A program made the translations under genes and the position numbers. From Spartobacteria bacterium (GTDB lineage: Bacteria; Verrucomicrobiota; Verrucomicrobiia; Chthoniobacterales; Chthoniobacteraceae), in NCBI GenBank assembly GCA_021324825.1, contig JAJPII010000034.1:1-62584 (forward strand): a stretch of DNA of 62,584 nucleotides. Reading direction: 5' to 3'. This document shows positions 19,701 to 26,940 of this stretch, one piece after another (within the stretch, counting starts at the first letter, position 1; each line of letters begins with the position of its first letter). Below the pieces are notes generated by a model. It was not told the DNA's origin and ran no database searches. It saw only the letters and a program-made list of their open reading frames with translations.

Positions 19701-22035
19701 CAGCATCGTCACCAACAGCACGCGGTCGCCTTCGCTTACGGACATCACGGGCGACAGCCCGGACGCCGTGCAAACATGGCTCCCCACGACCCTCTTTCTG
19801 GGCAAGGGAAGCTTCGACGTGAACGCGGGGGGCAGCGTTCTGCTCGGCCCCGTGGCGAATCCTTTCCTGCTCCCCGAGGGATACAGCAACTCCTTCTGGT
19901 ACAAGTCCTATTTTTCGACTTATGCGGCAACCGACGCGGTGAACGTCTCGTCGCTGACCGGCGCGATAACCTTCCGGGAAAGCGCCGTCCTGCCAGCCTC
20001 CTCCGCGCCGACGGCTCTCCTCCAGGCGTGGATCGAGAACGAACTGCTCCTGACATCGAACGGCGACACCGCCGCGTACTATCAACCCTGGCTCAGGCTT
20101 GATGAAACGGATGACACCGCGTTCACCACCGTCGCGACGGTGATGCCGCCCGCCTTGCGCGCGACCGCGTTTTCCGGCGGCGTCAACATCGCGGGCAATA
20201 TCACGCTGTCGCCGTCGCCGGTCGGGACTTTCGAGATCGCCGCCGCGGGATCGCTCAACGGGTTGCAGCCAAGCGGGCGGGACACCGTCACCAACGACGT
20301 GGTGTGGGGTTCCGCCGTTATCAACGTGTCGGACGCGGATCCAAATCGCATCCCCGGCGTCGCGTCACCCTTTGCTTACCAGGCCCTGGTTGGCAACAGC
20401 GCCTCCCTCGCCAGCGAGAGCCAGACGGATTTTCTGACCTCTATCGACGTGTTGTTCGCCGAGTCCGGCGCGACCCTGGCCTCCCAGGACACTTTGGATG
20501 TCAAGCAAGCCCTGCACGCGCCCGGCGTTCTCCATGCCGGCGATTCGGATCCCGTCCACGTCTATGCGCGCGGCGGAGACATCTCCGGGTTCACCTTGTT
20601 TTCGCCCAAAGCCGCGCGGGTCGTGGCGGGCGGGGACGTCAAAGACATCGGATTTTACATTCAGAATGACAATTCCGCCGATGTCAGCGTCGTTGCGGCG
20701 GGCGGCGACATCGTCGCGTACGACAGCAATTCGCCGTTGCGCGCGGCGTCGCAGGCCGCGGGGAATGAGGTCTTTGGCGACCCCATGTCCGGCGACATCC
20801 AGATCAGCGGGCCGGGGACGCTCGAAGTGCTGGCGGGGCGCAACCTCGACCTTGGGGTGGGGCCAAACAACGGGGATGGCACGGCCGTCGGCGTCAGCAG
20901 CATTGGCGACGCTCGAAACCCCTACCTGCCGTTTGCCGGAGCAGCCGTCATCGCCGGAGCCGGGATCGGCCCGTCCTCCTCGCTGGCGGACAGCGATCTC
21001 GATTTCCCGAAATTCGTCGCGGCTTTCCTCGGTTCGAGCGGCGGCGGGGAGGCGGCGCGTTACCTTCCGGACCTTGCGGTGTTGATGGGCATGGGAGGCG
21101 CCAGCCAGGGAGAGACGCTCCAGGCGTTCAAGAAGCTGGCGCCGGAGAAGCGGGACGCTCTCGTCCTTGACATATTCTATCTCGTCCTCCGCGACGCCGG
21201 GCGCGACCACAATGTGCCGGGGAGCGCCGGGTTCAACAACTTCAACGGCGGTTACGCGGCCATCAAGGCGCTCTTCCCGAACGACGCCGGGCCGGGCGAC
21301 ATTTCGCTCACATCGCGCGAGATCAAGACGGAAAGCGGCGGGGACATCAGCCTGTTCGCGCCCGGGGGGCGACTCACGGTCGGCTTCGATCTCGCGGGCA
21401 GCCAGCCGGTCGACCAAGGCGTCTTCACCGAGGACGGCGGCAACATCTCCATCTTTACCCGCAATGACGTCACCGTCGGCACCTCGCGCATCTTCACGTT
21501 GCGCGGCGGCAATGAAATCATCTGGTCGTCCTTCGGCAACATCGCCGCCGGCGCCTCGTCCAAGACTGTCAAGTCCGCGCCTCCCACCCGCGTGTTGATC
21601 GATCCGCAGAGCGCCGATGTGAAGACCGATCTCGCCGGGCTGGCCACCGGCGGCGGCATCGGCGTTCTCGAGACCGTTACCGGCGTCCCGGCGGGCGATG
21701 TCGACCTCGTCGCGCCGGTCGGCACAGTGGACGCGGGCGACGCGGGCATCCGCGTTTCCGGCAATCTCAATATCGCGGCGCTTCATATCTTGAACGCGGG
21801 CAACATCGTCGTGGGCGGCGCCAGCGCCGGCGTGCCGGCGACGACGGCGGCCGCGCCAAACATCGCGGGCCTGACTGCCGCCTCGAATACGGCGGGCGCG
21901 GCGACGAGCGCCGCCGAGACCGCGACGAAGCAAGGCAATCAAACGACGGAACCGCAGGAACTCCCTTCCATCATCACCGTCGAAGTCCTCGGCTACGGCG
22001 GGGGGGAGGAGCCGCCATCCGCGCCGCTGCCGTAA
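10726..22035 (+). CDS. Giant TpsA filamentous haemagglutinin-type exoprotein
   Basis: 3769 residues. A weak signal peptide precedes a TPS (haemagglutination activity) domain at about 135-330, with the secretion motif form NQNGIIFGGGSQVNVHTLVA (canonical NPNG...). Thousands of residues of Gly/Ala/Ser/Val-rich beta-helix-like sequence follow. The C-terminal third resembles the long-TpsA conserved region called DUF3739 (from about 2600, DLVLNNDWDLSTWRF, then GDLTLRAMGSIFFNGSL). The tail is PSIITVEVLGYGGG with a proline-rich end. I saw no cysteine anywhere in the chain, as expected for an exoprotein threaded unfolded through TpsB. It probably forms a long surface fibre for adhesion or aggregation. 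It is the ninth gene of the run; its likely transporter is at 2618-4279. Confidence 0.93.
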   Translation: MPSPQPHRVTGKLRAALLAAALVLARDAGVKAGDILRGGFTAAPAQRTAFGGGAGADVTQARANAADALARTTQALQAVQAMQAAARKVALGGPNNLGADPNHLGKQLPNVPNGLAPGGLQVAPGAGSALWQGANLPAQSSDGGRTTVTIRQTAQQAFLTWKTFNVGRNTTLDFDQSAGGAQASEWIAFNKINDPSGVPSQILGSIQAQGQVYVINQNGIIFGGGSQVNVHTLVASSLPINDNLVNRGLLNNPDLQFLFSSLPIPQLAGGVMAAFTPPAALTPDGEEGDVVVQPGAILSSPTTPAHVGGRIALVGPNVTNEGSISTPDGQTILAAGLQVGFAAHPSADPSLRGLDAFIGAVSDPSSSKLPAGAATNDALIQAPRADVTMAGKTVNQLGVIDSTTSVTLNGRIDLTANYDTLRIQEPGGNYIQTPSANGVVTLGPGSVSEILPELSSASTVVGTHLALPSQVNVQGGAVHLAANAGILAPNASVTMAAGTLEPGIDGYVLTYSSGQIYLDAGAAINVAGSTDVLAPVSENIVSLQLRGAELADSPLQRSGLLRSQTINVDLRKTGIYNGQPWVGTPLADASGYVGLIQRSAGELTTAGGSVKLTAGGSVVMQPGSAINVSGGWIDYQGGTVQTTRVISGGQIFDISNATPDMVYSGIYTGMFAVSHPKWGVTADFMSALAPSGSHYEPGYMQGASGGTIAVTAPAMALDGGFIGNTFAGPRQRQLLQDVFNSQQLQDLNPAVTAALSRPGFSTLSFAFEGQNDVAPTFTEFSASPPKVLFQPDGGLAPAAPFGLDGAGNALPLSAGRREEAALSPALLGADGFGVLNVDNSDGGVMIPRNTILAAPAGGSIAIKGANIDVEGRLSAPGGSVSLTAYDFSPNSIASLDDELTPRTPPADPARGIFTLGPAASLDVAGLVVNDRPGAPGANTLPMVTNGGSVAIRSYTANLAAGSAIDASGGVAISAAGKLAYGNAGSIDIEAGQNPSLASDPTLKSIVGGKLALHASLRAYAGPNARAGSLTILAPLIQVGGAPANPGVLSLSPDFFSQGGFGGFAIEGLGQAGATPDSYLPAIVIAPNTAIAPVAQSWLAAGDDNNPVLSPALLPAGIRTPVSLAFQATGVTDPFKPSPSNLIARGDFIMGKGASIRTDPLGSVSISGNTAAVLGTIIVPGGNISIGGKADSTAVFPNNQGEALPTVDLGPGALLSTAGVTLLTPDPRGFRTGSVLPGGNIAISGNIVAEAGSMLDVSGAAGTLEMRPAYGGTPLAGSFKGYPVAPTPVDSNAGSITLAGGQELFTDAVLAGHAGGPGASGGSLTVSSGIFTPPGVNVTLTPLDAGMVVTQNSPAIPASFYAPGGTAIGNPVVDAAKKPLAGLGYFAADSFAGGGFDALTIKGSVRFSGPVALAANRSLTVADGGVVYGDAPIKLVAPYVAIGTPFRTPLQPLQQISPFLVGNHPFDFAPSYGPGSLTVDAGLIDIGFLSLQDIGKAAFVADDGEIRGNGTLDVAGAVSLRAGQIYPPTEVSFTIAAYDYESGGKTHPGSVSIAASGERRLPLSAGGQLNVYGSIINQGGVLRAPLGSINLGWDNVGTAPTDMITGQAVNPARQLTLAPGSVTSVSAVDPATGKAMLVPYGINLNGVSWIDPAGTDITAGGPPGKAISISAANVAFQPGATVDLRGGGDLYAYRFVDGIGGTVDTLASSASFAVIPGYQADFAPYAPYNPSPLTPGLGSDPGYVNGNLSVGDKVYLGAGAGLPAGAYTLLPARYALLPGAFLVTPQPRTVIPNGTVSRPDGSSLVSGYRFNAGDAGRPLNAAFEVDPQAVVRSRAEYADSFATAYLGQAAAANKAATPRLPVDAGHLVFEATQSMSIEGAVAAQAPDGGLGGLVDISFPGDFLIAAPGAAAKPGAVVLNSSELSSFGAASLLIGGLRQSGAGAAEITVAARNITVDNAGAPLTAPDIILAANDALTVDPDAQILSGGAASPAQQLLFGAASTPGSGDGVLLRVSNDSSAQIIRSGVDSSTAASMVIDAGARLSGKSVILDSTYATKLDPNAILQGEAITLDSGQISIRLANPGSLKPTAGLVLSGLALQSLESSASVLSLLSYSSIDIYGAGTIGSAGFASLALHAPEIRGFSQPNGNVTIAARHILLDNASGRPAVGPAGAAGALQFDAGSISFGADQLDIDQYAAVVLKAADGFFAESSGGLAVQGSLALTGPLVTGATGAKEDFSAGGALTIQPGSGKPGALAAGGLGGSLTFEGASVTASSDILLPGGTVVLHATAGDVTVGGRIDAGGVAERFFDLIKYTGGGQITLISDAGSVNVTAGGVLRVAADAGGGDAGGLSVSAPAGVLAVDGVLLGQGGAGGQNGSFSLDVGSQPSLAGLEATLDKAAFTASQSIRVRTGDVTVDGVAAAHSFNLSADEGSIDVVGKIDASGVHGGAIDLEAGGNVVLSPGALLTAAGLEFNSAGEGGSVSLETTGGAVTIAAKSTIDLSVAANTAASASIGDFTGTLHLRAPQNPGSTDLAVDALAGNILNASSIVAEGGFAQDAATAGAASIDGFEAGALANATAFMANDASIRTRLLAPNAGLANALHVQPGEEIDNSLGDLVLNNDWDLSTWRFGPVKAVVDQSGNPLFNRMNKQIYAGIEPGDLTLRAMGSIFFNGSLTDGFGDSGGDIPRTSSNQPAPYQETLLPRFADGSGQMSWSYAITAGADFSAADRRAAAPLSSLGAGGGSVELGRNGGINIANPFGPDGVTSSALAGLYQVIRTGAGSIDISAGRDVQLLNQFATIYTAGVQVANPAMSGAFDLPSLNPTGGQGNLGAIQEKPAYPAQYSLGGGDVTIVAQGNIEHLTQDGNGNLVPDSERELPMNWLYRRGYVDPATGQFGAARFGDVASTTWWIDFSNFFEGVGALGGGDVTLIAGRDISNVDALVPTNARMPKTQSPSAGGLVELGGGDLLVRAGGNIDGGVYYVERGQGVLDAGDSIVTNSTRSPSLTDITGDSPDAVQTWLPTTLFLGKGSFDVNAGGSVLLGPVANPFLLPEGYSNSFWYKSYFSTYAATDAVNVSSLTGAITFRESAVLPASSAPTALLQAWIENELLLTSNGDTAAYYQPWLRLDETDDTAFTTVATVMPPALRATAFSGGVNIAGNITLSPSPVGTFEIAAAGSLNGLQPSGRDTVTNDVVWGSAVINVSDADPNRIPGVASPFAYQALVGNSASLASESQTDFLTSIDVLFAESGATLASQDTLDVKQALHAPGVLHAGDSDPVHVYARGGDISGFTLFSPKAARVVAGGDVKDIGFYIQNDNSADVSVVAAGGDIVAYDSNSPLRAASQAAGNEVFGDPMSGDIQISGPGTLEVLAGRNLDLGVGPNNGDGTAVGVSSIGDARNPYLPFAGAAVIAGAGIGPSSSLADSDLDFPKFVAAFLGSSGGGEAARYLPDLAVLMGMGGASQGETLQAFKKLAPEKRDALVLDIFYLVLRDAGRDHNVPGSAGFNNFNGGYAAIKALFPNDAGPGDISLTSREIKTESGGDISLFAPGGRLTVGFDLAGSQPVDQGVFTEDGGNISIFTRNDVTVGTSRIFTLRGGNEIIWSSFGNIAAGASSKTVKSAPPTRVLIDPQSADVKTDLAGLATGGGIGVLETVTGVPAGDVDLVAPVGTVDAGDAGIRVSGNLNIAALHILNAGNIVVGGASAGVPATTAAAPNIAGLTAASNTAGAATSAAETATKQGNQTTEPQELPSIITVEVLGYGGGEEPPSAPLP

Positions 22036-22085
22036 CGTGATTGTAACTTGAGCGGAGCGGATTTTCTCGAGTACGTTTTTGCGAA

Positions 22086-22856
22086 ATGAATGCGAGTCTC
22101 CTCCGGTGGTTCCTCCTGGCGCTCGCGTTCGGGCCGTTGGCGGCGGCCGGCGACTTCGAGCAGGTAAAAGCCTTGGCGGAAAAGGGCGACGCGGACGCGC
22201 AAAACGCCGTCGGCAAGGCCTACTTCAACGGAGAGGGCGCGCCGCGAGACTATTTGAAGGCCGCCGAGTTTTTTCGCAAGGCGGCCAGTCAGGGAAACGG
22301 AAAGGCGCAGAACAATCTCGGCCTCCTTTACGCCAACGGGCTTGGAGTCGCGAAGGATGAAGCCGAAGCCGTGAAATGGTATCGCGAGGCGGCAGGGCAG
22401 GGAGACGCCGGCGCCGAACGCGCGCTGGGCGAACTCTATTACTTTGGCGATGAAGGCGTCGGCAGGGACTATGCGGAAGCCTTCAAATGGCTCAGCAAGG
22501 CCGGCGCGCACGGGAACGCCTGGTCCGAAAATGCGCTGGGAGTGATGTTCCAGCACGGTCTCGGAGTGAAACAGGATGAAAAGGAGGCGGTGGAATGGTT
22601 CCGCAAAGCCGCGGAGCAGGGGGAGGTCAAGGCGCAGAGCAACCTCGGGCAGATGTACGCCCAAGGGTCGGGCGTGGAACGCGACAAAATGCAGGCCTAT
22701 GCGTGGTTGAGCATGGCCGCCGGCAAAGGGGAAATAACCGCCCAAAAGTATCTTGCCGATTTACGGCGCTTCCTGACCGACGCCGAAATAGCCCAGGGCA
22801 GGCGCATGGCCGCGGAGTACCGCGGGCGCATCCAACGTTCGGGTGAAGCCCGCTGA
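22086..22856 (+). CDS. Exported Sel1-like repeat protein
   Basis: 256 residues: a signal peptide (LLRWFLLALAFGPLAAAG) followed by about six Sel1-type 36-residue repeats, recognisable by units such as AQNNLGLLYANGLGVAKDEA and ALGVMFQHGLGVKQDEKEA. Sel1 repeats form alpha-solenoids that scaffold protein complexes. The protein should sit in the periplasm. It follows the exoprotein gene by 50 bases and overlaps the next gene by 14 bases, so it is probably the penultimate gene of the secretion operon. Its binding partner is not predictable. Confidence 0.88.
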   Translation: MNASLLRWFLLALAFGPLAAAGDFEQVKALAEKGDADAQNAVGKAYFNGEGAPRDYLKAAEFFRKAASQGNGKAQNNLGLLYANGLGVAKDEAEAVKWYREAAGQGDAGAERALGELYYFGDEGVGRDYAEAFKWLSKAGAHGNAWSENALGVMFQHGLGVKQDEKEAVEWFRKAAEQGEVKAQSNLGQMYAQGSGVERDKMQAYAWLSMAAGKGEITAQKYLADLRRFLTDAEIAQGRRMAAEYRGRIQRSGEAR

Positions 22857-24735
22857 TCCGCCACGCGGCGTGACGGCCGCATGCGGGAAAGCCCTTTTGT
22901 TGCTGTTCGCGGCGATTGTCATCTACCTGCCCGCGTTGCGGGGCGATTTCGTGTGGGATGACGGCGTGATGTTGACCCGGAACAAACTCATCGCGGCCGC
23001 GGACGGACTTCCGCGAATTTGGTTTGGCACGGAGAGTCCCGACTACTTTCCCGCCACCAGCACTTCGTTTTGGATCGAGTGGCGCCTGTGGAAAACCGAT
23101 CCGCTCGGTTACCATGCGGTCAACGTCCTGCTGCATGCGGCCAGCGCCGTCCTGCTGTGGAGAATCCTGTCGCGGTTGAACGTGCCCGGCGCCTGGCTGG
23201 CGTCCCTCTTCTTCACGCTCCACCCCGTCAACGTCGAGTCCGTCGCGTGGATCGCCGAGCGGAAGAACACCTTGTCCATGTTTTTTTACCTGGCGGCGAT
23301 CATTCTCTTCTTTCGGCATGAGGCGGACAAGACCGCCCGCGCCTACTGCCTGGCCCTGGGGTTGTTCCTTCTGGCCCTGCTCAGCAAAACCTCCGTGGTG
23401 ATGCTTCCGGCGGTATTGCTTCTTTGCGCCTGGTGGAAGCGCGGCAAGCTCGAAAGGGGCGACTGGGTGCGGACGGCGCCATTCTTCGCACTCTCGCTTG
23501 CGGCGGGCTTGGCGACGATCTGGTTTCAAAACCGCAACGCGATTGCCGGCGCCAGTATCCCGATAGGCGGCTTTTTCCAACGGCTTGCGGTCGCGGGCGC
23601 CGCCGTTTGGTTTTATCTGTTCAACGCGCTCGCGCCCTTCAAGCTGAGCTTCGTTTATCCGCGCTGGCGCGTGGACGGAGCCTCGCTGGTATGGCATCTG
23701 CCGGGCCTCTCGCTGCTGGGCTTGATTTTGTTCGCCGCGCGCTTTCGCAAAACCTGGGGGCGGGCCGTCCTGTTCGGCCTTGGCTATTTTATTCTCTCCC
23801 TCTTTCCCGTGCTCGGGTTTTTCAAGATGTACTATATGCGGTTTTCCCAGGCGGCGGATCAATGGGCGTATATTCCCATGGCGGGCGTCATCGCCCTGGC
23901 TGCCGCGGGTTCGGCCGTCCTGGCGCGGCGCGCGAAGCTCTCTGGAAAGCCGCCCGCCGTGTTCGCCGCGGCGGTGCTTGGAATTTTGGCGTGGAACCGC
24001 GCGGGACTTTTCAAAAATGACGGAACATTTTGGGGCGATGTCTTGAAAAGGGATCCCGCTTCCTGGGTCGCGCAGGACAATTTCGCCGTATTCCTGATGC
24101 GGCAAGGGAAGATCGACGAGGCGTTGCCCCACGCGCAAAAGTCCGTTGAGATAAAACCGGACTACGCCCAGGGACGGGTGAACCTGGGCATCGCGCTGGA
24201 AAAGAAGGCGCGCGTGGAGGAAGCGATCCTCGAATTTGAGAAGGCCGTGGAGTTGCAACCCAACTACCCGGACGCGCACTTCAACCTAGGCGTGGCGCTG
24301 GATGCGAAAGGGCGCCCGCTCGAAGCCATAGCGCAGTATCGCGAAGCGCTGCGCCGGCGGTCCGAAGACGCGGATACGCACAACGACCTTGCCGTCGCGT
24401 TGGAAAAGGTCGGTCGAATCGACGAGGCGATCGCCCACTATAGCAAAGCGGTCGTCCTCAACCCCGGTCTTACCGGAGCGCGCCTGAATCTCGGGTCCGC
24501 GCTTTATCGGGAAAACCGCGTGGATGAAGCAATCACCCAGTTTCAGGAGATCCTTAAGCTAAGTCCTGATTCACCCCAGGCGCACAATAACCTGGGCGGC
24601 GCGCTTTATGAAAAAGGCCGCCTCGACGAGGCGATAACCCAGTATCGAAGAGCTCTCCGGTTGAAGCCCGATTTCGCCGAGGCCAGGGCCAACCTCGCCG
24701 CCTTGCTGGATATAAAAAACCGCGACAGACATTGA
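22843..24735 (+). CDS. Multi-pass GT-C-like membrane protein with C-terminal TPRs (TMTC-like)
   Basis: 630 residues from a GTG start. The first about 400 residues hold roughly ten membrane segments and the motifs GDFVWDDGVML and HPVNVESVAWIAERKNTLS, characteristic of bacterial relatives of TMTC/DUF1736 proteins; the acidic pair in the first loop resembles the GT-C active site. From about 407 to the end there are six TPR units (for example AHNNLGGALYEKGRLDEAIT). Eukaryotic TMTC proteins are O-mannosyltransferases; catalysis here is inference. The gene overlaps the Sel1 gene by 14 bases and ends 21 bases before a convergent gene, closing the operon. It could modify the co-encoded exoproteins. 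Confidence 0.85.
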   Translation: MKPADPPRGVTAACGKALLLLFAAIVIYLPALRGDFVWDDGVMLTRNKLIAAADGLPRIWFGTESPDYFPATSTSFWIEWRLWKTDPLGYHAVNVLLHAASAVLLWRILSRLNVPGAWLASLFFTLHPVNVESVAWIAERKNTLSMFFYLAAIILFFRHEADKTARAYCLALGLFLLALLSKTSVVMLPAVLLLCAWWKRGKLERGDWVRTAPFFALSLAAGLATIWFQNRNAIAGASIPIGGFFQRLAVAGAAVWFYLFNALAPFKLSFVYPRWRVDGASLVWHLPGLSLLGLILFAARFRKTWGRAVLFGLGYFILSLFPVLGFFKMYYMRFSQAADQWAYIPMAGVIALAAAGSAVLARRAKLSGKPPAVFAAAVLGILAWNRAGLFKNDGTFWGDVLKRDPASWVAQDNFAVFLMRQGKIDEALPHAQKSVEIKPDYAQGRVNLGIALEKKARVEEAILEFEKAVELQPNYPDAHFNLGVALDAKGRPLEAIAQYREALRRRSEDADTHNDLAVALEKVGRIDEAIAHYSKAVVLNPGLTGARLNLGSALYRENRVDEAITQFQEILKLSPDSPQAHNNLGGALYEKGRLDEAITQYRRALRLKPDFAEARANLAALLDIKNRDRH

Positions 24736-24756
24736 AGCATGCGCGGATTCGCCGGG

Positions 24757-25491
24757 TTATCGACCCGGCTCCTGGTGGTTGGCGCGAATTTGAAGTTCCG
24801 AGTAGATTTCGTCGCCCAACGTCGCATGCACCTGGGCGTCCAGATCGGGCTGGGCTTGCTTCCAGCGCGCCAGATACTGCGGATCGCTCGGGTTCTGGTT
24901 GGGACCCCCTATCGAGTCGATAAAGCTTCGCCTTATATTTTGCAGCGCGTTCCTCTGGTCGTCCGTCAACTGGACGTCGGGGCCGGGTTCCATGAAGGCC
25001 AGCGGCATCGTGGGCGGTTTCTCCGGCGGCACGCTCGCGGCTTGCCCTGCTTCCGCCGGGTTTGCGCTTGAAACAGCCTGCCTGGCGGGCGCGGCATTCT
25101 CCTGCGCCGGCGGGAAGAGCGCTGCCAGAAGTTCCGTCTGTTCGCGCCGGAGATTTGGAACCGTCGCGGGGTCGGTTTCAAGTTCGCCGGCCTTCTCGTC
25201 GTAGAAATCCGCGATGGCGCCGGTGATGATCGCGCGAATGGTTCTCTCGGGACAGCCGATCGCTCGCAAGTTTCGGATATAGGTCGCATAATCCGCCGAC
25301 TCAATCTCGTTCCAGCGCAAGGACACGGGCGCATCGACAACCTCCCGAATCGTCGCGGGCGCGGGAGGAACGGCGTCCCGCGGCTGCTTGACCCGGCTCA
25401 ACCCAGGCCGCGTGACGAAATAGCCAAAGGCCGCTCCGAAGAGAATCGGCCCGGCGAGAATCAAGGATGCGCGGAATTTTGTCATTGCCAT
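24757..25491 (-). CDS. Membrane-anchored protein of unknown function
   Basis: 244 residues. An N-terminal signal-anchor (about 9-26, LILAGPILFGAAFGYFV) precedes a Pro-rich linker and a helical domain containing WNEIESADYATYIRNLRAIG and CPERTIRAIITGAIADFYD, a combination I associate with small conserved proteins of Verrucomicrobiota without known function. A second Pro/Ala-rich linker leads to a helical C-terminus (DDQRNALQNIRRSFIDSIGG). No catalytic motif is visible. It is convergent with the TPR gene and lies downstream of a strong hairpin that probably separates it from the gene at 25572. Confidence 0.7.
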   Translation of the reverse strand: MAMTKFRASLILAGPILFGAAFGYFVTRPGLSRVKQPRDAVPPAPATIREVVDAPVSLRWNEIESADYATYIRNLRAIGCPERTIRAIITGAIADFYDEKAGELETDPATVPNLRREQTELLAALFPPAQENAAPARQAVSSANPAEAGQAASVPPEKPPTMPLAFMEPGPDVQLTDDQRNALQNIRRSFIDSIGGPNQNPSDPQYLARWKQAQPDLDAQVHATLGDEIYSELQIRANHQEPGR

Positions 25492-25507
25492 TTATCGCCC
25501 CCCCCAA

Positions 25508-25544
25508 ACGGAAAACCAGCGCGGGCGTCGCGCCCGCGCTGGTT
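25508..25544 (-). terminator. Strong rho-independent-type terminator
   Basis: A perfect 14-base inverted repeat (25514-25527 and 25531-25544) encloses a 3-base loop; read on the minus strand the GC-rich stem is followed by a short T run. It sits 28 bases beyond the stop of the minus-strand gene at 25572 and just upstream of the next minus-strand gene, so it probably ends transcription of the secreted-protein gene. Confidence 0.8.
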
Positions 25545-25571
25545 GTAGTCCGAGTCAGACCGGCTGTTTCC

Positions 25572-26900
25572 TTATTCGAGCTTGCTGGAGACGATGTTGC
25601 CGGATTTATTGCCGCTGCCCCGCGAGACCTGCATGTTAGAGGTGAAGACCTGCGCCGTTCCGCCCGCGCCGCCGATCTTACCGGCGATAGTGTTGCACAC
25701 GCTTTTTACAGCCGCCGAGGTTTGGGCGCCGGACCGGAAATACATATGTTCGTAGTTCCAGAACGTGTACTGGCCGCTGATGAGGCTCGAAACCGTATTG
25801 TAGTTCGTGGCGCTGTTGCCTCCGAGCAGCACGCCGTTGTAGCTAAGCTCGATGGCGCCGCCGGGGAGGGCGGTGTTGTTCGCGTCGCTCAAGCCCAGGT
25901 AGCCCACCAGGCATTGCAAGGCGGGGTCCCCGCTGGGAACCGACACGCTTGTGTCGTCACTGCCCAGGGCGCCGGCCAACTGGCCGCCGCTGGGGTATCC
26001 GCCGTTGGGCGAAGTGGCGATGAGAACCGGGCTTGCCGTGGTGTTATAGGTGTCATCCGGCCAGGGCTGGACGGAGCTGATCACGCTGCCGGTTCCGGTA
26101 ATGACAACCGGGCCCGCGGTTCCAGTCATCAAAGGACGGAACTGGCTGACCGACGCCTGCGAGCCGAGACCGGTTTCGGCCAGCGCTGTCAGGCGCGTGC
26201 CGGAATCCGGATCGCGGCCCGTCGCGTAAACCGAAGTCGCCGTATCCGTTGAGCTTCCCGAAAACATCGACAATGGGACGAACCCCTCGCCTCCGAAGAG
26301 GGCCCTGACCAATTGAGAGGTGATATTGGTGAAGTGACCGCTCGCGCCTTTGGTGGCCACCCACTTGAAGGGCACGATGCCGACAGGAGAGCCCGTGGCC
26401 TCCGAAAGGGAGGGGTAAAGCGTGCCCTGGTAATTTCCGTTGAAATACGACGAGCCTTGCTCCGTATCCGACATGCAGGCGTCCGGAATCTCCAGGTCGC
26501 TGGGATTTCCCGCCTTGGTGGGGTCCGCAGCGCCGCTCGTCCCGGAGCCGTTGCTCACCGCGGTGGAAGTCGGCAGGAACGAGATGGTCTGTTTGGCCGA
26601 AACCGTTCCAATACCGCCTTCGGAGCCCGTCCACGTCGTCTGGATGACGACGGATGTTCCGCTGATGGTCCCGAAGAAGATCGCGGAGCCCGCGCTCGAG
26701 AACGTGCTTCCCGTGAACCCGAACGACCCGGAAGTCAAGGTCGCGCCATCGGTGCTGCCAAGAGCCTTCAGGATCGCCGCATGAGTCGGGCCGCGGTAAG
26801 CCGTGGAACCGACGATGCGAACGGTTGTTTGTGCATTGGCCACGCCTGCCAGGATTGCGAGGGCGAACAAGCCCGCCGCGAATTTTTTGAATGTATTCAT
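25572..26900 (-). CDS. Secreted PstS-like substrate-binding-fold protein
   Basis: 442 residues with a clear signal peptide (FAAGLFALAILAGVANA). The mature start TTVRIVGSTAYRGPTHAAIL and the later IVPFKWVATKGASG, LVRALFGGEGFVPLSMF and YATGRDPDSGTRLTA resemble the layout of phosphate-binding PstS-type periplasmic proteins, including a Gly-Ser-Gly-Thr-like ligand loop. The chain is unusually rich in Ser, Thr and Gly and has large inserts, so binding of phosphate is uncertain; it may be a lineage-specific surface or polymer-associated relative. It lies 40 bases downstream of the PEP-CTERM gene on the same strand, with an A+T-rich leader. Confidence 0.65.
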   Translation of the reverse strand: MNTFKKFAAGLFALAILAGVANAQTTVRIVGSTAYRGPTHAAILKALGSTDGATLTSGSFGFTGSTFSSAGSAIFFGTISGTSVVIQTTWTGSEGGIGTVSAKQTISFLPTSTAVSNGSGTSGAADPTKAGNPSDLEIPDACMSDTEQGSSYFNGNYQGTLYPSLSEATGSPVGIVPFKWVATKGASGHFTNITSQLVRALFGGEGFVPLSMFSGSSTDTATSVYATGRDPDSGTRLTALAETGLGSQASVSQFRPLMTGTAGPVVITGTGSVISSVQPWPDDTYNTTASPVLIATSPNGGYPSGGQLAGALGSDDTSVSVPSGDPALQCLVGYLGLSDANNTALPGGAIELSYNGVLLGGNSATNYNTVSSLISGQYTFWNYEHMYFRSGAQTSAAVKSVCNTIAGKIGGAGGTAQVFTSNMQVSRGSGNKSGNIVSSKLE

Positions 26901-26940
26901 GATATTATTATAGTTGAACTAGGATGTTTGTTTTTTGAAT

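Noticed and set aside
26907..26912. TATAAT on the minus strand upstream of the PstS-like gene
   Set aside because: Only 7 bases before the ATG and without a matching -35; the A+T-rich leader makes it likely by chance.
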